Of a stretch of 64,000 nt of DNA, positions 23,830-35,999 are shown in pieces. Both the position numbers and the translations under genes were made by a program. The DNA lies in the NCBI RefSeq assembly GCF_000471905.2, contig NW_006495933.1:1208663-1272662 (forward strand), given 5' to 3'. The stretch is from Amborella trichopoda. Lineage: Eukaryota; Streptophyta; Magnoliopsida; Amborellales; Amborellaceae. Numbering within the stretch: the first letter of the stretch is position 1; the number at the start of each line of letters is the position of its first letter. The notes below the pieces were generated by a model. That model saw nothing but the letters and a program-made list of their open reading frames with translations. It made no database searches and was not told the DNA's origin.

Positions 23830-24470
23830 ATGATGCTAGGTGTCGCCGGTTGTATTAGGCAAAGATGAGGAAGAGGACACAGATGGCGTTGAACGTCGCT
23901 GGCTATGGTAGCCAAAGATGAGGAAGAGGGCACAGTCGGCACTGAGCATCGCTGACTGTGGTAGAAAAGATGAGGAAGAGGACACAGTCGATGCTGAGCG
24001 TCGCCGGCTGTGGTAGACAAAGATGAGGAAGAGGACACAGTCGGCGTTGAGCATAGCCAGCTGTGGTAGAAAAAGATGAGGAAGAGGACACAGTTGGTGA
24101 TGAGCGTCGTTGATTGTGTTAGACAAAGAAGAGAGAGAGAGAGAGAGAACACAATCGGCATTGAGTTTCACCAGTTGTGTTAGACAAAGAAGAGAGAGAA
24201 GATGCAGTCGGCACTGAGCTTCACCGACTGTGTTAGACAAATAAAAGAGAGAAGATGCAGTCGACGTTGAGCTTCATCGACTGTGCCAGACAGAGAAGAG
24301 AGAGAGGATAGAATCGACATTGAGCTTCACTGACTGTACTAGATAGAAGAGAGAGATAATGCTGAGCTTCGTTGACTGTACTGGATAGAGGAGAGAGAGG
24401 ACACAATCGGCACTGAGCTTCACCGGCTGTGTCAAAAGAAGGAGATAGAGGATAGGACACAGACGACGCT
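23830..24470 (-). repeat. Hairpin array of LTR C, ~50-60-bp period
   Basis: About eleven units with CACAGTCGGC...GCTGACTGTG-type arms around a TGAGCATC-like loop, separated by TAGACAAAGATGAGGAAGAG spacers. The arm sequence differs completely from LTR A while pairing is retained. Confidence 0.75.
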
Positions 24471-24484
24471 GAGCATCGCTGCCC

Positions 24485-24835
24485 GTGTTAGGAAAAGAAG
24501 AGAAAGAAAGAGAGATGGAGATGAGAAGAACAGAGAGAGAGAAATAAAGATGAGAAGAAGAGAGAGATAGAGATGAGAAGAAGAGAGAGAGATAGAGATG
24601 AGAAGAAGAGAGATATAAATGAAAAGAAGAGAAAGAAAGAGACAGATATGAGAAGAAGAGAGAGAGAGATACAGATGAAAAGAAGAGAGAGAAAGAGATA
24701 GAGATGAGAAGAAGAGAGACAGAGATAGAGATGAGAAGAAGAGAGAGAAAGAGAGATAGGGATGAGAAAATAGGGGAGAAGAGAGAAAGAGAAAGAATAT
24801 GAGAGAAAAAGAGGGGAGGAGAGATAAAGTTACCT
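24485..24835 (-). repeat. GA/CT tract of LTR C
   Basis: GAGAAGAAGAGAGAGATAGA-like sequence about 350 bases long, at the place of the CT tract in LTR A. Confidence 0.85.
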
Positions 24836-24970
24836 TACAGAAGGGTACTAACCCTTTTCTTCTCTCTCCTCTCTCTCTCTCCAAGATGCACCCACGAACT
24901 CAAGAAGAAATTGAAACTTTATTGATGCTTTTGTGAAATGAACTGAATGTTCTTTACAATTGGCCTTGCA

Positions 24971-24978
24971 TGTTTATA
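24971..24978 (-). promoter_or_regulatory. Sense TATA box of LTR C
   Basis: On the minus strand, CCAATTCTCTATAAACATGC keeps the conserved promoter phrase of the LTR family, with TATAAACA as the box. Confidence 0.6.
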
Positions 24979-27900
24979 GAGAATTGGACCCAAACATGGG
25001 TGGATGCTCAAAAACTACCTAAAATTAAAGATAATTACAATTTAATTGAAATAAAAGAAATTCTAAAAATGGGTGAAAAAGGACTGTTTTGCCCCTTCCT
25101 AACAATGTGAGGAATTCTAAAACAGTCCCTGCTGCTGTCCGAGAACTTGCGTGATCTTCCATGATTGATCCAGGGTTGCTTTGAAGCCCATTTGATCGAA
25201 AGATGATTGTTTTCGTGTAGGGCTCAGCATGGCAATCGATTTGACACCAATTCCAAGCCATGAATCGTGTTTTTGAATGATGTTCGTAAGACTTGAATTT
25301 TGGATGAATCTTGAAAACTTTGTATCGATTGTGTCCTCGTTCCTTGATGTTTTTCTTCTGTTTCTTCGCTAAACCACACTAAGCATGCCGTCACGATCAC
25401 ATTGTAATAACCACAACTCGATTTCATGTCCAGATGAAGATTTTATAGTCTTGCGTTATTTACCGAAATCTTGAAATCCAGTGCCCAGAATTTACAGCAG
25501 ATTCGATGCCTTTGTGTGTAAAATCCAACGGTTCATCATATGCGAGGTTCAAATCAGAGATAGCCACGGACCTTATGCACATAATGCAATTAGTTTTGTG
25601 TCGATCGGGTACGCGAGCGTCGTGACTTGGCCACCGGAGTGTGGCATGCTGTTGTTGAATTTTTTGCAACTCTCTTCACGGATCAGCAACTTCTCTCTAG
25701 TTTTTCTCCCCGCTCGAGCATCGTCACTGGGCGTACCACATATTGAAACGCTCGTCTTGACGAGATGAACACGGTCACCAAATTTGAGCACGATCCGACT
25801 TGGAACGAGTGAGATATGGGCTTAAAAAATCACTACCCACGACTATAAAAAGAGCTACCTTTAATGGTATTTTGGTACAGGGTGGCCACATGGGAATAGT
25901 GTGCGGCCTACCTATTTTCAGTATTTTACCCATAACTTTGTCCTGGAGGACCCGACTAAGCCGAAACTTGACCCATAGGGGTTTTCGACCGTGCTAAATC
26001 CAATGCTGGTGGTTCCACAAATTTTTGACATACCAAAAATATAGTTCTAGTTATGGGGTCCATTTTAGGGTGCTAGAGGCCGATTTCGTCCAAATTGTTT
26101 CTTTGTGTTCACTGCCTTAGAAATGTATGATCCAGATGAAACTTGACAGGTGGCTTTTTGGAGTATTGATGAAGATGTTGACTAATTCTGGGGTCATTAT
26201 GAGACTTTCAAAATTTCCACTGTTTATAAGCTTTATTGACCCACTTCCTCTTTATTCTGCATCAGGGACCAAGGTGTTGAAAAATGTGTTCAAATAGCTT
26301 GTCTCGTCGAATGTTGGGCTTTGAGAGAAGTGAGAAGAACAACATTTGGCAAATTTTGTTCGGCTTTATTACTTTTTTCTTCCTAGCCACAGGACCACGT
26401 GAACACCAAGGGGATTCATGCAATGGTGCAATTAGGATGCTCAAACATAGGGATATATTGTTCACGAGTCCGTCCGTGGAGACTTTAGAAGGAGAAGAGA
26501 CCTTTTTGAGGGATCTTATCGAAGTCCTGACCCTCGTGTGGACTATTTGTGATTCTAAAGCCGAGGATTTTGTACGGACCTCGTTAGTCAGAATCAGGCC
26601 CCTGTATGGCAATTGAGTGTCATGTCGAAGGGTGTTGTTCCCATTTGGTCTGAGTTTGTTTGTCTTTGGATAGATAGTCAAAGGGCCTTTGGTTGACGCT
26701 GGTTGCTGTTATACCAAGTTTTCTTTTGACAAGCAGGGTACCTCTGTGGGTCCCATCCTGTCGGGTCCAGTCAGGGGCAGCCAGTCCCTAAAGTCTGGGC
26801 CTGTCAGCTAGGGAGTGATTTTGGCCAGGCGGCCTCATGGCGAGACGACATCACCTTGAAATCTCTGACAGGTTTAGCCCTGGCTTTGTCAGTTGCTTAC
26901 CTTCGTGGGTGTCTTTGGTCTGTCGAAATTACTTTCTTGTTTGTTTATTTTGTTGAAGAGCCTTTTGTCAGCGCTCGTCTACATTGTACCCTAGTTGTTC
27001 CTTGGCGGGTAGGGTACCTCAGTTTATTGAGGTGACTAGCTTTGGGTATAACCCCTACCCACTGTTGTGCAGGTCGTTACACACCAAGTCCAAAGTCATG
27101 GCTGACTTAGCCTTCTTAAGGCATCTCCGGCATCTTGGAGTACATTTGTAACCTCCTTGGAATGATGCTCTTCTTCATGAGACTTGTCTTGCTTTCTTGG
27201 GAAATTTTCTGTCCTTTGAGTCCTTTTTTGTAATTGTCTTAGACTGTTAGAATCTTTTCCTTAGAGCTCGTATTTCTTGGATCCTGGTATTGTGACACCA
27301 GGGATTTTTCTCTTTTTTTTAGTGTGGGTTGAAGCCGCCTGTTGAGGTGAACGCTGCATCAACCTGTTTATTGGTCCAAGCATCCTTCATGGATTTTTAC
27401 TTGAACTTAGGAAGCAACGCCATAGAGACGATTTTCACCAACTTCCTTTTATTTGGGGTTCTTTTACCCATAACCTTTCGGCCATGTCCACCCTTATTCT
27501 TCCATTTTTACTCACAGTGCCCTTTTGGATTTCACCGTGCCCATTTTTTTGTTCATGAAACTAATTACTCATGGTTTCATGACCATGCTCGTCCATCATT
27601 TTTACTCATGCCGTTCTCTTATTAAGGTATACACCATGCCCATTATTTTTTTATGGAGGCGTGTTTAAGGTCATGCCTCCGAGACCTGTGCGAAGCCTTT
27701 TAACGTCATGTGGCCAAGAGGTGCACTTTAGTTTAGGGTCATACAACTTGACCGTGGTGGAGATGAATGACAATCTGTGGAGGTCATGGAGTGAGTATGG
27801 TTGTGGTTTTTGTTCACTTTTGGGAAGATGGCACGAGGCTACCTATGAAAGATGGATGATGTATGAAAGGTGGGGGAAAAATGGTGACCCACTAGCTTAC

Positions 27901-28089
27901 GACGAGTATGGGTGGTGGGAAGGTTCGTTGTTTTGTGAGCACGGGTGAGACTCACTAGGGAATGATGGAGGATGATGAAGTGAATGGACTCACTGTGTAG
28001 GTAATGAAGGTGGTGCATGCACATGAACGGGTCGGTTAAGGAAGACGTGCATGAAGATGCATGTAAAAACATTTGTGCGTGTAGGTGGG

Positions 28090-28960
28090 CGCGAGTTTAT
28101 GGTCATACCTTCGGGACCTGTGCAAAGCAGTTTATTGTCATGCGGCTAGGACATGCACTATGGTTTAGGGTCATATAGTTTTGTCCGTGGTTATGCAGTT
28201 TAAAGTCATGCACCTAGGACCATGCAGTTTAAGGTCGGGCAACTAGACCTCTGCTAGAGTTTATGGTCGTATAGCTTAGGCCGTAGTGCTGAGCCTTTTA
28301 ATGTCATGCGGCTAGGATGTGTATTATTGTTTAAAGTCATATAGCTCGGACCATACGATTTAGAGTCTTGCGGCTTGGACTATGCAGTTTAAGGTCGTGC
28401 AACTAGACCTCCACTACAGTTTAAGGTCATATAGTTTGGACCATGCAGTTTAAGGTCATTCAACTAGACTGTCTCTATAGTTTAAGGTCATATAGTTTGG
28501 GTCGTGCAGTTTAAGGTCGTGCCACTTGACTGAGGCTGAGCAGTTTAAGGTCATGCAGCATGAACCATGACGCACCAGGTAGTGGAAGATCCATGAGGAA
28601 TAGGTATGTGGATAGCAATCCCCTCTGGGGATAAAATGATTAAAGTCAGCAAAACCAGATGGGAAGACCGACTTCATTGTGGAGAAGGGGACAAATGTAG
28701 GCCCTTTATATCCTTGAGGATAAACTAAGTAGGTGTGAGATAGACCCACTGGGGGTTGCAACAATAAAAATGACCCTAACTTCGTTGGGGATAATAAGCT
28801 GCAACACGAGTATGACTCTCCTACTGGGGATGAGAAGTCATGACCTGAGCTTGAACGACCTAGGTACCACTTTGCTAGGGATAATAGGTCTTAGTCAAGG
28901 TGCACTTCACTGGGGATAGCAGTAATATGACACACACGACTTCAGCCCGGAGTATACAAT
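28090..28960 (-). repeat. U3 repeat fields of LTR C
   Basis: First the ~40-base TTTAAGGTCATATAGTTTGG units (to about 28560), then units built around ACTGGGGATA (to about 28960). Both match, inverted, the two fields at 10540-11330 in LTR A. Confidence 0.7.
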
Positions 28961-29443
28961 AATAGAATGCTTAAAACATAGTCGACACCGGGGATAGTGA
29001 CCATTATTTCTTTTTAGTGATCAGTTGGTGATGAGTCTTTGAAATGCAATCGGCACTAAAAAAGGCTAACACTGCTTCTTAACGACTCAGCCGATGCTAA
29101 ATTTGTAAAAAACATAGCCGGCGTTGAGGACGACCCGTGCTATCTTGTGAACACAGTTGTCGCTAAGTTGCCAAGCGCACAACTAACGTTAAGGTTGTTG
29201 AAACACAGTTGGTGCTAGGTAACTTGGACCGCGTGGTCGACACTAGGTAGGGATTGATACTCGAGCCCTGACCCGAGCCCGACCCGGTCTTGGTCTGTGT
29301 CGCATGGAATTTGATGTGGCGATAATGAAATTTTAGCCTGACCTCGAGTCAAAGCCTGACTCTGTTCGGCTCGCTTGTCGCTTAGCTTTCCAAGACTGGG
29401 TTGGAAGTCCAGTTTGCGAGGGACATTTGAGGGAAACCTAGAC

Positions 29444-29452
29444 TATATAAAG
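29444..29452 (+). promoter_or_regulatory. Opposite-strand TATA box in LTR C, facing the PMD gene
   Basis: TATATAAAG is followed by GGAGTAAAACCTC and then TTTTCACCAAAGGTAAAAAG. The same series occurs in LTR D (TATATAAGGCAATAAAACCCC) and on the minus strand in LTR A. It lies about 1.1 kb upstream of the first PMD methionine at 30568, in the right direction to transcribe it. Transcription is inferred. Confidence 0.55.
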
Positions 29453-29984
29453 GGAGTAAAACCTCATTTCCACTACTTTTCACCAAAGGTAAAAAGGACT
29501 TAAGCAAAAAAACATTAACGGTGAGAAGAGGGTTTCCAGTGGAAGCTCCGGCAAATAGTGGGTGTCCTGAAAAGGTTAACAGGGAAGGCTTCAACAAACC
29601 TAGGAGAAGTTTACAGGGGATTGGTGAAATTGTAGGAAGGGAGTGAGCAAAACGAATTCTTCGGGGAGTTTTTTGGGACGGCAAGGAGTTCTGACCGTGG
29701 TTTTCGAGGGTAGAAGAGGTGAGAGTTACAGGAGTGGGCATTTCTGCTAGTTTTGGGATTTTTTCGGGTAACTTGGTAGCATTTGGAGAGGTTTTCCGTC
29801 AGTTTCAGTGGAGTTCTGACGGGAAACAGAAGGGTCCAAGGAAATAGACCGTTGCTGAAGCTGGACGGTTAGATGTGAGACACGTGTCAGGCCACATAGG
29901 AGGACGTGGTGATGGTTGTCAAGCAACGTAGCAGGGCTCGAGGTGTCACCCATAGAATCCATGGCTCATGTGAGAGATCTGAAC

Positions 29985-30535
29985 ACTGTCAGCGCTTGAC
30001 ATTGGAAAACACAGTCGGCGCTAGGCGTTAGCAGACACAATCGACATTAAGCATTGGCGGACACAACCGGTGCTAGGCTTTGGCTAACACAGCGGACGCT
30101 AAGCATTAGCAAACACAATTAGCACTAAGCGTTGGCAAACACAACCAATGTTAAGCTTTGAGTGCACAATCGACATTGAGCGTTAGCGGACACAGCCGAT
30201 GCTAAGCATTAGTAGACACAACCGGTGCTAAGCATTGGTGGACACATCCGGCACTAAGATTTGAGTGCATAGCCGACGCTGAGTATTAGCGAACACAACC
30301 GGCGCTAAGCTTTGAGTGCACAACCGGTGCTAAGCGTTAGCGGGCATAGCCGACGCTAAGATTTGAGTGCGCAACTGGTGCTGGGTCTCCTTAAACACAG
30401 CTGGCACTAAGCGTTAGTAGAAACAGTCGACGCTAAGCTTTGAGTGTGCAACTGGTGCTGGGTTTCCTAAAATACAGCCGACACTAAGCTTATGAAATCA
30501 CAGCTGGCGCTGGTCCAGTGCCTTAACAATTTTGA
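29985..30535 (+). repeat. Minisatellite of ~28-30-bp CACAGCCGGCGCTAAGC-like units
   Basis: About 18 units of the type AACACAACCGGTGCTAAGC with GTTAGCGG or TTTGAGTG spacers. It lies between the opposite-strand TATA box and the PMD start, so it would be in the PMD 5' leader. LTR A has a single comparable unit here. The unit's core resembles an arm of the hairpin arrays in LTRs C, D and E. Confidence 0.8.
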
Positions 30536-30567
30536 TTTGGGAGTGAATCTCTGAGCCCTTTTTATAA

Positions 30568-33500
30568 TGGCTGAGCCTTCTTTGCGAATTCTTAATGTGA
30601 AGAATATTCTGAGAGGAGGAGAGTTTGGTACTTGTTAAGATTCGATGAGGCTTTAACAAGGGGGAAGCCCATTTGGCTAACTAGACAAGTATGCAAACCA
30701 AAGTGGCCCCTCAATGTCACTTTTATTACAGACCCAGTTTATTTTGAAGTCCGCGAGGGTAACGACGACAATGTCAGTATCGATGAAGGGGTAGCACTCC
30801 TTCATTGCATGCACAAGAACATAGCTTCTAAGAAGAACTTACCCACCCTCGGAAAAAAAAAGGTATATGCAAAGGAGCTACTAATGTGGTCTGGAAACGA
30901 CCTTCAAATACAGGGGGATAACCAATAGTTGAAGGGATACTCTTCCTGGACTTTCAAGGAGTTGGTGTTGCACAAAAGCATTCTTGAACGTGCTTCTCTG
31001 CTAGCAGCGGTCCAGTGTTTGAGCAGCTACTATGATCGGTGTTCCAACACGGTCAAGGTACTACCTGAGACATGGCTTCACGTTAGCAATACCTGGCTTC
31101 TTGGGCATGGAGAAGCAAGAATCTCTTTACTAGATCTTCATTTTATTGGAGGCCTTCTGATGATCGGGGCTATGTATGACGAGTTCGTGCCACCGAACTC
31201 GGTCATCTTTGGTGGTGCTAGCTTGGGGGAAGAGGAGTCGTATGCCAGTCTTCAAAAGATTTTTGAGGCTTACCAGTTGGTCTGTGCTAAGTCTTGCAAT
31301 GGTCAGGTAACCTTCACCGAATGGGTGAAATTCTTTTGTGGAGATTATCCGAAGGGGGTTGGAGTACTTCGAGAGGGAAAGGGAAGGCAGTTGTGAAGGG
31401 GACTCCTGCCATGTATCAACCTGAGACCAGCGATGACTTTGTCTTTTTGGCCACATATTTGGCCTTATTTTTGTGCAAGTTCGTGCTCCCTGGGTGGGCA
31501 GACAACATTCATCTAGTAACCCTCTATGTAGCCTGTGACATGGCATGGGGGAGTGAGTATGCCCACACTCACCCGTTTTATGCAATATTTACCATGGATT
31601 GGGGGCCATCACCCGTGGGAAAGCTTTCAAAGGCAAGGAGTGAGGGAATGGAATTGTAGGAGGAGAGGCCTTTCCTAGGGATTTTAAGACTCGATTCCCC
31701 ATCCATTACGTGTATGGGTGGCTAGGGGCATATTTCCCTGCCATTTATGTTAGGAGTCAGGGCATAGGGAGCAAACTGTGGCCCTTATTGATGAGGATTG
31801 CTGACTAAAAGGCTATCTTCCATACCCCAAGGGAAGCTCGGAGCATGTTTGGGAATGACTCCTTAAACATGCGGCGGATCCGATTTCCGGTTGGGAGCTT
31901 CAACGATCGTGCTTTTATTGATGAACTGGGGAAGGAGCTGGACCGCGCATCAACAACCATTAGGGAGCTCACGTTCATGTTGAGCATTAGAGGAGGAGTT
32001 CTACCTTATCGGACTCCGCAAAGTGTCAAGTTAGAGGGGTATTCCCCCACCACTTCGCTCATCAGCATGGGCTTGATCATAGTTGTCCCTTCTCCGTGTT
32101 CTTCAAAAAGCATCAGGGTCGAGTAATGTAGGGAAGCTTGAAGAGCTGAGGACTCTTTATGAGTGCTAGTTGCTAGAATACATATGGAATGCTTGATCCA
32201 CGTGTCTAAAAGCAACAAAGACCAGCAAGTATGCATTACCTTGCTTTGGCAGGAGGGTTTGAATGACCAAGGCCTATGCGAACTGGTGGAGGATCACCAA
32301 CAAGGGATATTGGGATGAGGATCACCCTAAAAAAGGGGAGAATGGCAACTGGCACAAGGAGACTAGGCAGAGGAGAGTGGTGGATCCTCCTACTTCTGAC
32401 GAAGTCTTTGTCTTGGAGTATCCCACGAACTGACAAGCTCTAGGAATCCCTCGAGGGATAGCTGTAGATGAAGTCTCGCCAGAATTTATAGCCATGAAAC
32501 AGAGAACTGGGAGCGTCTTTGATGAACTCAGTTCTATATTTGAATGGAATGAGGGCCGACAGGTCCCTGTTTATGAGAGGCGTCCCACTCAGGACTTGAA
32601 TGTGCTGATTGAGAGCGATTCTCATAGTAAATTGGTTGTGGGTGCTTCTCAAGGAGGGTGTAATAAAGTGACAGTTCCTCCTCTAGCAGGGGGAAAGAAA
32701 AGGAAACTCTCTACACCTACCGGCACTCAGAGACTGAAGCAAACGACTCCAACCCTTGTGAGCCCATTGTTATTGCTTCTGACCGGGAGGTAACTCCGGA
32801 TCTTGAGGAGGTACCCCTAAATATAAGGGTAGTTTCTGAGTCAAAGCTGGCTCCGATGGAGACTGACAAGGCTGAAAGCTTTGAAGAAACTACTCCAGGA
32901 AGGGAATCTGATGCTGATGTGGCTTTGTGCTTCAAGGGTTTTATGCCCCTGGTGAGGCAGAGGCTATGAATCAAGAAGAAGGGCCTGTAGTTAATGATGT
33001 AGCTGGGTACCAAGAGGCTGTTGCCCTCGAAGGCACAGATCGTGACAATAAAGGAGTTGAACATTTTGTGGCCGAGGTTCTGGCTATTGCGGGTGCAGGC
33101 CAGATGGAAGAATCGACGATTGGTGAAGACCAAAGGGAAGGGAAATTCCTGAACTTGCCAATGCTGAAGTGGTAGTTCAAGAGGGTGAGAAGCATGAAGA
33201 ACAGGTTTCTTCGGAGGCTGCTGGGACAGAAGTGGAGGCCCCCATAGGATAGGGTGAAGGCAACGACGCTGGTTTTGAAGAATCCAAGCACGTTGAGGTT
33301 GGGGCGGCCTCTGGGTCTGAGGTGCATGAGGGCCTAGAATTTTCCATCATTTCAGAGGAGAAAGTGGCTTAGATGGATATTACTTTGACAAGCCTGGTCC
33401 TTGAAGTCGAAGATTCTTCAGCGGTAGCAATCCTTGTAGCATCATCTAGACCCATCTTTAGCGGGGGTTTCTGGTATGATTGCAGGCATGCTTCGAGCAG

Positions 33501-34121
33501 GCCTTCAGGGCTTGAGGGAGCTGCCTTTAAATGATCTGGGTGAAGCTTTGGCCAAACTGAGGGAATTTGCTGCGACCACTATGGTTGGGAGTGCACGAGA
33601 AGTCCTTTCCCAATTTGATGCAACCTTAAATAGATTGGAGAACTGGTGGTCGGGAATGCTTCAACATGAGGCGAAAATCAGCAGGCTAGCCTCTTTAAAG
33701 GATTCAATCTTACGTCATCGCCAGAAGATAGATTCCTGTTCTAAGAAGAAAACCACTATGACTGGCCATCAGCAGGATCTTAAGAGGGAGTCGCAAGGTA
33801 GCTACAAGAGGATGATCGAGATAAAAGAGGAGATGCGAATATTACGGCAGGAATTTGTTGGGCTTGAGATAAATATGATTCAGAGAAGAGCCCTAGAGGC
33901 TTCTTTGGTTGCCGATTTATCTAAACTCAATCGCACCATCGAGTCTAAAACTTTGGCAATGGAGGAGGAGACTCAAGCGATGACCGAACTGAGGGAACGT
34001 GTCCAGAGCATACAGAGCAGAGATCAACAAGATAGTTGATCATTTCTGAATATGTCTTTTCCTTTTGCAAGTACTTTGCAAAAATTTTGAACTTTGTAAA
34101 AAGTTTGAACTTATTAATAAA
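30568..34121 (+). pseudogene. Antisense PMD gene of element Y
   Basis: The start at 30568 gives MAEPSLRILNVKNILRGGEF. The block 30929-31396 has SSWTFKELVLHKSILERASL, then an SYYDRCSN stretch and a DLHFIGGLLMIGAMYDE stretch, the layout of the N-terminal part of PMD-domain (PF10536-like) proteins common in plant genomes. Further domain sequence follows to about 32.4 kb. Next come a basic GGKKRKL patch near 32.7 kb, an acidic glutamate-rich stretch (32.8-33.4 kb) and a long coiled coil (33476-34039). AATAAA at 34116-34121 is a plausible polyadenylation signal. The gene is antisense to Y and tail-to-tail with its protease. It is broken in several places. The basic patch and coiled coil would suit a nuclear protein forming dimers, but that is inference. 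Confidence 0.68.
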
Positions 34122-34169
34122 ATGTTTCTTTTTCTCTTCTGGCTGACTTTGCTGTATAACTTTATTCTC

Positions 34170-35960
34170 CTCTTATTTTGCTGCACGCCATGTGATTTTT
34201 TTTTGAATGCCTTTCAACATATTTTATTATTCTAAGGGGCTAATATCCTAGGCCTTATTTAGTCCCATGACGGGCTGTCGTGGCTTGGATAGCTTTGAAA
34301 TAAGGAGTCATTGCTTTTTCTCCTCTTAATGTTTAATTGACCAAGGGCTTGTAGTTCATTTTCCTCATTATTTAATGCGCTTGCTCACTATAGATAGTCC
34401 AATCAAGAGGGGATTTAGCTTTCATTAGTGGTGCATTTACTTCAAACCCATTATGGCCTTTTCTTGCAAGCACAAACTCCTGTAGATGTTTCTAAGCAAT
34501 ATGCATAACCTCCAATTGGCTCTAAAGACTGCGAACTTCGCTTCTTAACTCTTTTAGAGGATCCTGCTCTTGAGGGGAATAAGATTATCCTTTGTCAAAC
34601 CGCTCTCCTCCTGCCAGACCAGGGAAAAGTAGAACTTGTGGCTGGTGGCTGGTCACTAGTCACTGGTCCGAGAAGCATCATCTATACTTATAGCAACTAG
34701 ATTTTGAAAAATCATTCGCTGCGATTGACGCACCACTTTTGCTTTCAAGAGTGCAATGGGGATATACAGGACTTTTTGATGGTCCAACGTATAGGTGATC
34801 TCTGGAGTTGGGAATTTTATGCCCTTGACTTTCTCAATCTCAGGAATGACCTCGAGTTCATCTTCTGGCCAAGGTGGCTCAAAACTAAGGGCAGAGGGAA
34901 AATATGTGAAGACGGAGGTTCCTCAGGGATGATTGTTGGGATACTAGGATGAATAGGGGCTAAAGGGGGAATTCTTCCTTACCTTTCTTCCTCTTTGAAC
35001 ATGTTCACCAATGTTCTCCCAACATCCTCAACATCTTCATGAGGCGAGGATGCTGTCTTCATTGTAGACTTGTGACCTCCATCATTCAGCTTCTGAGGAG
35101 AAGTAATATTTAGCATCAGCATAGTGAGTTTCTGCTACTGGGAATGGTCTCTTATCAGCATAGACCGTATGTTGTCTCCCATCTCGACTATACTTGAAGC
35201 ATTGATGAAATGTCGATGGAACCACCCTTTGGTCATGGAGCCATGGAAGATTGAGGAGAATGTTGTAGGAAGTGTCAGTGTCAATTACATGAAACTGGAC
35301 ATAATCGTTCAGCGCATTGATCTTAAAATGAAGGAAAACCGTACCAGCTGGCTTCTCTCAGAACTGATTGAACTCAACCTTGAAATGTGACGTGGGTCGC
35401 AGTAAGATCTTCGGACCCTAACCCGAATCAAGTAATGATCCTCCATAGAATAAGGTTAACTACTGACCATCCATCTAACATTATTCGGTTGATGGGACAT
35501 GCATGTAATTCACCAGTGACAAAGAGAGGGCGATTATGAAACTTTTCGCCCAGCTGGAGATCGTCCTCTGAAACGGTGATTGGCATACATCCTTCTAAAA
35601 TCGCCGGGTCCACTTAAATAAGTTGTACTTCAGTCTCGTACACCTTTAGGTTAGGGAGAGCCTTAACCAAAGCCATCCGGTAATTCTTTGAGAGCATGAG
35701 GGCATCATAGATACTATGTAGAGCTGGAAGCATTCGGAGATGCCCTATCACATTATATTTCACATTTTCTTAATCAAGGCCTTGTTCTCCTAGTGCTGCC
35801 ACTAGTTTGGGTGGTATGTTGGGTAGAGGAGCAGGTTTGGGTGGTATGTTGGGTTGAGGAGCAGGTTTGGGTGGAAAAGGTTTATTTTGGCCTGTTGGCT
35901 GACTTGATTGCACAACAGGCTTGTTTCGGGTGATGGAGGTTTGAGGTTTTGGAAGCAATT
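34170..35960 (-). mobile_element. Protease block and pre-RT spacer of element Y
   Basis: The minus strand shows a retropepsin-like stretch: FHNRPLFVTGELHACPINRI just before the LDG-type active-site region (about 35.6-35.45 kb), then VIDTDTSYNILLNLPWLHDQ (about 35.3 kb). Beyond it is a spacer with an IMRKMNYKPL-like and GLGY-like G-patch region (about 34.4-34.2 kb), usual between protease and RT in Tat elements. A proline-rich linker with NIPPKPAPLPNIPPK repeats lies upstream near 35.8 kb. Retropepsin cuts the polyprotein. Broken fossil. Confidence 0.72.
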
Positions 35961-35999
35961 GAGTTAGAGGTATCCTAGGGAGTTGGAGAATAGGTGGAT

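Larger units (their letters stand above)
23031..30010 (-). mobile_element. LTR C (3' LTR of element Y)
   Basis: It begins with TGGTTAGGTGCCTCGATCTC and runs collinearly with LTR A in reverse, up to the place equivalent to about 9370 in A, roughly 7 kb. The far (5') border is uncertain because no TGTAGACACC start is visible before the PMD gene. Internal parts are listed separately. Confidence 0.7.

Noticed and set aside
29382-29962. Minus-strand open frames of 119 and 71 codons in LTR C
   Set aside because: No domain; short, and not conserved as frames in LTR A or D.
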